DNA from: Bryobacterales bacterium
Lineage (GTDB): Bacteria > Acidobacteriota > Terriglobia > Bryobacterales > Bryobacteraceae
Length of the DNA: 28,007 nucleotides
NCBI GenBank assembly: GCA_003142355.1
Contig: PLMF01000117.1
Location: 1-28,007, forward strand
Reading direction: 5' to 3'
Each line of letters opens with the position of its first letter. Position 1 is the first letter of the stretch. Positions 25,738 to 28,007 of the stretch are shown piece after piece. The position numbers and the translations under genes were made by a program. Under the pieces are notes generated by a model, which ran no database searches, was not told the origin of the DNA, and worked only from the letters and a program-made list of their open reading frames with translations.

Positions 25738-25767
25738 TTGGCAGGAGCATCAAACCATATCTATCAT
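25738..25767 (+). promoter_or_regulatory. Possible promoter of the small hypothetical genes
   Basis: TTGGCA (25738-25743), 18-nt spacer, TATCAT (25762-25767). The -10 hexamer occupies practically the same bases as the -10 of the minus-strand RRM promoter, so the two promoters overlap back to back. Leader to ATG 25891 would be about 115 nt. Confidence 0.4.
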
Positions 25768-25791
25768 AGCACAGGTACGATTGTGTTACAA
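25763..25791 (-). promoter_or_regulatory. Strong promoter of the RRM gene
   Basis: On the minus strand: TTGTAA (25791-25786), 17-nt spacer, TATGAT (25768-25763), with an extended -10 TGC in front of the hexamer. Start of transcription expected near 25756, leaving a leader of about 105 nt before GTG 25650. Confidence 0.7.
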
Positions 25792-25890
25792 TACAAATAG
25801 TTGTTCCTTCCAGCCTTGAGACGCGGGCGTCGTCCGATGCCGGCAAAGGCCCGGTCCCGCACCAGTCCAATCGAAAGATAAGGAGTCTTG

Positions 25891-26226
25891 ATGTTGTACG
25901 AGAGCACGAAGAGCCTATTGCAGGGCATTCTGCAGTCCCTCGAAACAGGCGACCAGACCCGATGGGACGATCAAACCGAATCCGGGAATGAATGTCTTTA
26001 CGAAATGCACCAGATGTCCAAGCCGCTCTATAAGGCGTACAGATCCGACAGTTTCAAAGCTGATTCATTGGTGCAAAGCACCCTTCACGATAAACTGAAC
26101 CGGGCCATGCCGCACGTCAGGACGATGGTGATTGCGATTCGGCATAAAGACCAAACCCGGGCGCTGGAGAGCGGCAAGACGGCTCTGGCCGAGATGAATG
26201 GCATCCGAGTGACCAGCGGGAAGTGA
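25891..26226 (+). CDS. Unrecognised 111-aa protein
   Basis: Not recognised. Start ATG 25891 has a consensus AAGGAG 5 nt upstream, the best ribosome binding site in this part of the window, so it is very likely real. The protein is polar, apparently helical, has no signal peptide or membrane segment, and contains single Cys and several Met/His residues (NECLYEMHQMSK, RAMPHVRTMVIAIRHKD). The stop codon TGA overlaps a GTG at 26223 that opens the frame of the next gene, suggesting an operon with it. Confidence 0.7.
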   Translation: MLYESTKSLLQGILQSLETGDQTRWDDQTESGNECLYEMHQMSKPLYKAYRSDSFKADSLVQSTLHDKLNRAMPHVRTMVIAIRHKDQTRALESGKTALAEMNGIRVTSGK

Positions 26227-26234
26227 GATTGCCC

Positions 26235-26477
26235 ATGAGCCAGGCATTCACATTTATCGACATTGCCGGGAATCAGGCACAGTATACCGTCTCCGAGAAG
26301 GACTACCATAGCGACTTCCACTGGTCCACCGATCACGGCGATCACGGCGTCGCCCCGTCGTTCGAGGAAGCTCAGCTTCGGGCCAGAACGGTATTGAAGG
26401 ACAGCATGGCGGTAAACCGGCGATCCGACGAAGCCACGAGGATGAGTAAGTATTCCATACGCTGGCGATCCCACTGA
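26235..26477 (+). CDS. Unrecognised 80-aa protein
   Basis: Not recognised. The start is uncertain: ATG 26235, or GTG 26223 that overlaps the stop of the preceding gene (GTGA) and would add four residues. The sequence is hydrophilic and rich in His and Asp near the middle (YHSDFHWSTDHGDHG), with a basic C-terminus (SKYSIRWRSH). No signal peptide or membrane segment. Position and spacing suggest co-expression with the 111-aa protein. Confidence 0.55.
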   Translation: MSQAFTFIDIAGNQAQYTVSEKDYHSDFHWSTDHGDHGVAPSFEEAQLRARTVLKDSMAVNRRSDEATRMSKYSIRWRSH

Positions 26478-26513
26478 ACCGGCCCGCGCGGGCCTTGCGA
26501 TTTCCAGCGGCGG

Positions 26514-26519
26514 TATAAT
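26514..26519 (+). promoter_or_regulatory. Consensus -10 box directly before a start codon
   Basis: Perfect TATAAT only 7 nt before the ATG at 26527. Transcription would begin at or within a base or two of the start codon, giving a leaderless message. No good -35 is visible at 16-18 nt. Confidence 0.45.
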
Positions 26520-26526
26520 CTCTACC

Positions 26527-26730
26527 ATGACTCTCAAGAGTGCGGCGTTTTTCGCATTGATCGGCATGATTCTGCTCACCGTTCTGCTGGCGGCGGGCTT
26601 CATCCGGGACGTATCGGCCATTCTGGCTGGTGCGATTGCCGCCATGGCGCTATTGAAATCGCTGATTTATCTGCTGGCCAGCCTGAGTGCGGCGGTGTTC
26701 CTGTACGTATTTCACAAAGCGCAGTCTTGA
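26527..26730 (+). CDS. Small two-helix membrane protein
   Basis: 67-aa protein, not recognised. Two hydrophobic segments (about 7-25, AFFALIGMILLTVLLAAGF, and about 40-62, MALLKSLIYLLASLSAAVFL) make it a likely inner-membrane hairpin. There is no Shine-Dalgarno sequence before the ATG; instead a TATAAT lies 7 nt upstream, so it may be translated from a leaderless mRNA. It ends 21 nt before the convergent HAD phosphatase gene. Confidence 0.6.
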   Translation: MTLKSAAFFALIGMILLTVLLAAGFIRDVSAILAGAIAAMALLKSLIYLLASLSAAVFLYVFHKAQS

Positions 26731-26751
26731 TGCCCGCGGAGCGTGGCACCG

Positions 26752-27408
26752 CTATCGGCGGATCGCCGGGCGGGTTGGCGCCAGGGCGCGCAGGTCGTCG
26801 ATCCAGAAGTCGGGGGCGAAGCGGACCAGATCTTCGGGCTTGCCGTAGCCGTAACGGACGGCGCAGGTCTTGACGCCGGCGCGCTTGCCGGCTTCCATGT
26901 CGGCGGCGGAATCGCCCACCATCAGGCAGTCCTCGGGACGGGCGCCGAGCGCGGCCAGGGCCGTCAGAATCACATCGGGCGCGGGTTTGTACGGGAAACC
27001 GTCGGTTCCTTGTACGTGGTCGAAATACTGGATCAGGCCGAATTGATCGAGCACCGCGCGGGTGGTGGGAGTGCCCTTAGTAGTGGCGGTGGACTTGCGG
27101 CCGGCGAGCGCGGCCAGGGCCTCGGGGACGCCGCGGTATACGCGCGTCTCTCTGTGGCCGCGCGCCAGATAGAGGGTGCGGTACTGGCGGATGAGTTCGT
27201 CGATCTGTTGAGAACTATAGTCCGGAAAAATGTCACCGAAGGGCGCCGCCAGGTGGTGGCCGATAGAGTTCCTCAGGAAATCGAAATCGAACGCACTGGG
27301 GCGCCCGTTGGCGGCGAGCACCTCCTGAATGGCGCCCACGATGTCGGCGGCGGAATCCACCAACGTTCCGTCGACGTCGAACAGGTAGACCGGGAACGGC
27401 GGAATCAC
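26752..27408 (-). CDS. HAD-superfamily phosphatase, phosphoglycolate-phosphatase-like
   Basis: 218-aa haloacid dehalogenase hydrolase with a helical cap, close to phosphoglycolate phosphatase (Gph) in length and layout. Motif I is FDVDGTLVDS, with nucleophile Asp11 and acid Asp13. Motif II Thr is in STATTKG, motif III Lys in YKPAP, and motif IV is MVGDSAADMEAG. Likely substrates are small phosphate esters such as 2-phosphoglycolate; the exact one is not proven. The start is the GTG at 27408, which overlaps the ftsH stop (GTGA), so it is translationally coupled to ftsH. The frame upstream of it is only the shadow of ftsH. Confidence 0.85.
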   Translation of the reverse strand: MIPPFPVYLFDVDGTLVDSAADIVGAIQEVLAANGRPSAFDFDFLRNSIGHHLAAPFGDIFPDYSSQQIDELIRQYRTLYLARGHRETRVYRGVPEALAALAGRKSTATTKGTPTTRAVLDQFGLIQYFDHVQGTDGFPYKPAPDVILTALAALGARPEDCLMVGDSAADMEAGKRAGVKTCAVRYGYGKPEDLVRFAPDFWIDDLRALAPTRPAIRR

Positions 27409-28007
27409 GCGGGCTGGGGATGCTCCCCTTCCGAGAGCCCGGGAACGCGGCGCCCGCCCTCGGGGCGGAGCACCTGCTGGACGTGGTCTTCGGCGTCCTT
27501 GCCGCTGCCGGAAGCCGCGAACGGCGCCAGCGGCTGGCCCTTGATGATCTGCATGACCTCGTCGCCATCCAGAATCTCGCGTTCGAGCAGCGTCTCGGCG
27601 ATCTTGGCGAGCGCGTCGGCCCGCTCCTCGATGACGGTGGCGGCCGTGTCGTAGCAGCCCTGCACCAGCTTCTTCACCTGCTCGTCGATGCGGATGGCGG
27701 TCTCTTCGCTGTAATCGCGGTGCTGGGTGATTTCGCGGCCGAGGAAGATCTGCTCTTCCTTTTTGCCGAAGCTGAGCGGCCCGAGCTCGCTCATACCCCA
27801 CTCGCAAACCATCTTGCGCACCAGTTCGCTGGCGCGCTCGATATCGTTGCCGGCGCCGGTGGTCATGTGGTGCATGAATTTCTCTTCGGCGATGCGGCCG
27901 GCCATGAGGATGGCAACCTGCGCCAGCAGGTAGTCCTTGCTGTAGGAGTGCTTGTCGTCGATGGGCAACTGCATGGTGACGCCCAGCGCCATGCCGCGCG
28001 GGATGAT
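27405..28007 (-). CDS. ftsH: ATP-dependent zinc metalloprotease FtsH, C-terminal part
   Basis: About 200 residues of the M41 peptidase domain of FtsH, the membrane-anchored AAA+ protease that degrades membrane and regulatory proteins. The gene runs off the right edge: the frame is open at the edge and begins with IIPRGMALGVTMQLP, which in full proteins follows the HExxH zinc site. Visible are DDKHSYSKDYLLAQVAILMA, GRIAEE, and the third zinc ligand Asp in TTGAGNDIERA, then VCEWGMSELGPLSFG. The C-terminal tail is extended and Gly/Pro-rich (EGGRRVPGLSEGEHPQPA). Stop TGA overlaps the start of the HAD phosphatase. Confidence 0.95.
   Translation of the reverse strand: MIPRGMALGVTMQLPIDDKHSYSKDYLLAQVAILMAGRIAEEKFMHHMTTGAGNDIERASELVRKMVCEWGMSELGPLSFGKKEEQIFLGREITQHRDYSEETAIRIDEQVKKLVQGCYDTAATVIEERADALAKIAETLLEREILDGDEVMQIIKGQPLAPFAASGSGKDAEDHVQQVLRPEGGRRVPGLSEGEHPQPA

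Overview
The window looks like a piece of an Acidobacteriota chromosome, probably Bryobacterales/Solibacter-like. That placement is inferred from gene content, not from a marker gene. The clues are high GC, three very large Oar-like TonB-dependent receptors (carboxypeptidase-regulatory N-domain, LPLNGRN plug motif in two of them, C-terminal Phe), a membrane-anchored HTH + TolB-propeller protein, an FG-GAP/ASPIC-UnbV protein paired with a TPR protein, and several Tat-exported enzymes.

Left edge (1-2.4 kb): a scarred region. An IS4-family element fills 1-1342 between 17-bp inverted repeats and has a frame break at an A7 run. It sits in the 3' part of a minus-strand cotH-like gene. At about 1.76 kb that cotH fragment meets, head to head, a plus-strand lpxL/htrB-like acyltransferase that has lost its N-terminus.

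Middle (2.3-22 kb): an uptake and catabolism region. A Tat-exported acid-sugar-dehydratase-like enolase-superfamily protein lies just upstream of ridA on the minus strand. It is divergent from receptor 1 (4835-8119). Then come a minus-strand amidohydrolase-2 and aldo/keto reductase pair, receptor 2 (minus), the HTH-TM-propeller protein (minus), receptor 3 (plus) and the ASPIC-UnbV protein, which converges on a TPR protein. The three receptors share a 20-bp box that ends at the same register on a predicted -35 hexamer in all three promoters. I regard this as the most interesting signal here. The HTH-propeller gene sits between two of these promoters and is the obvious candidate regulator (inference only).

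Right side (23.2-28 kb): housekeeping. nadA-moaA is a stop-start coupled pair. A small RRM RNA-binding protein has its own strong promoter, a leader of about 105 nt and a terminator. Two unrecognised small proteins and a two-TM miniprotein (possibly leaderless mRNA) follow on the plus strand. The 3' part of ftsH overlaps a phosphoglycolate-phosphatase-like HAD gene by 4 nt on the minus strand.

No tRNA, rRNA or CRISPR array was seen.
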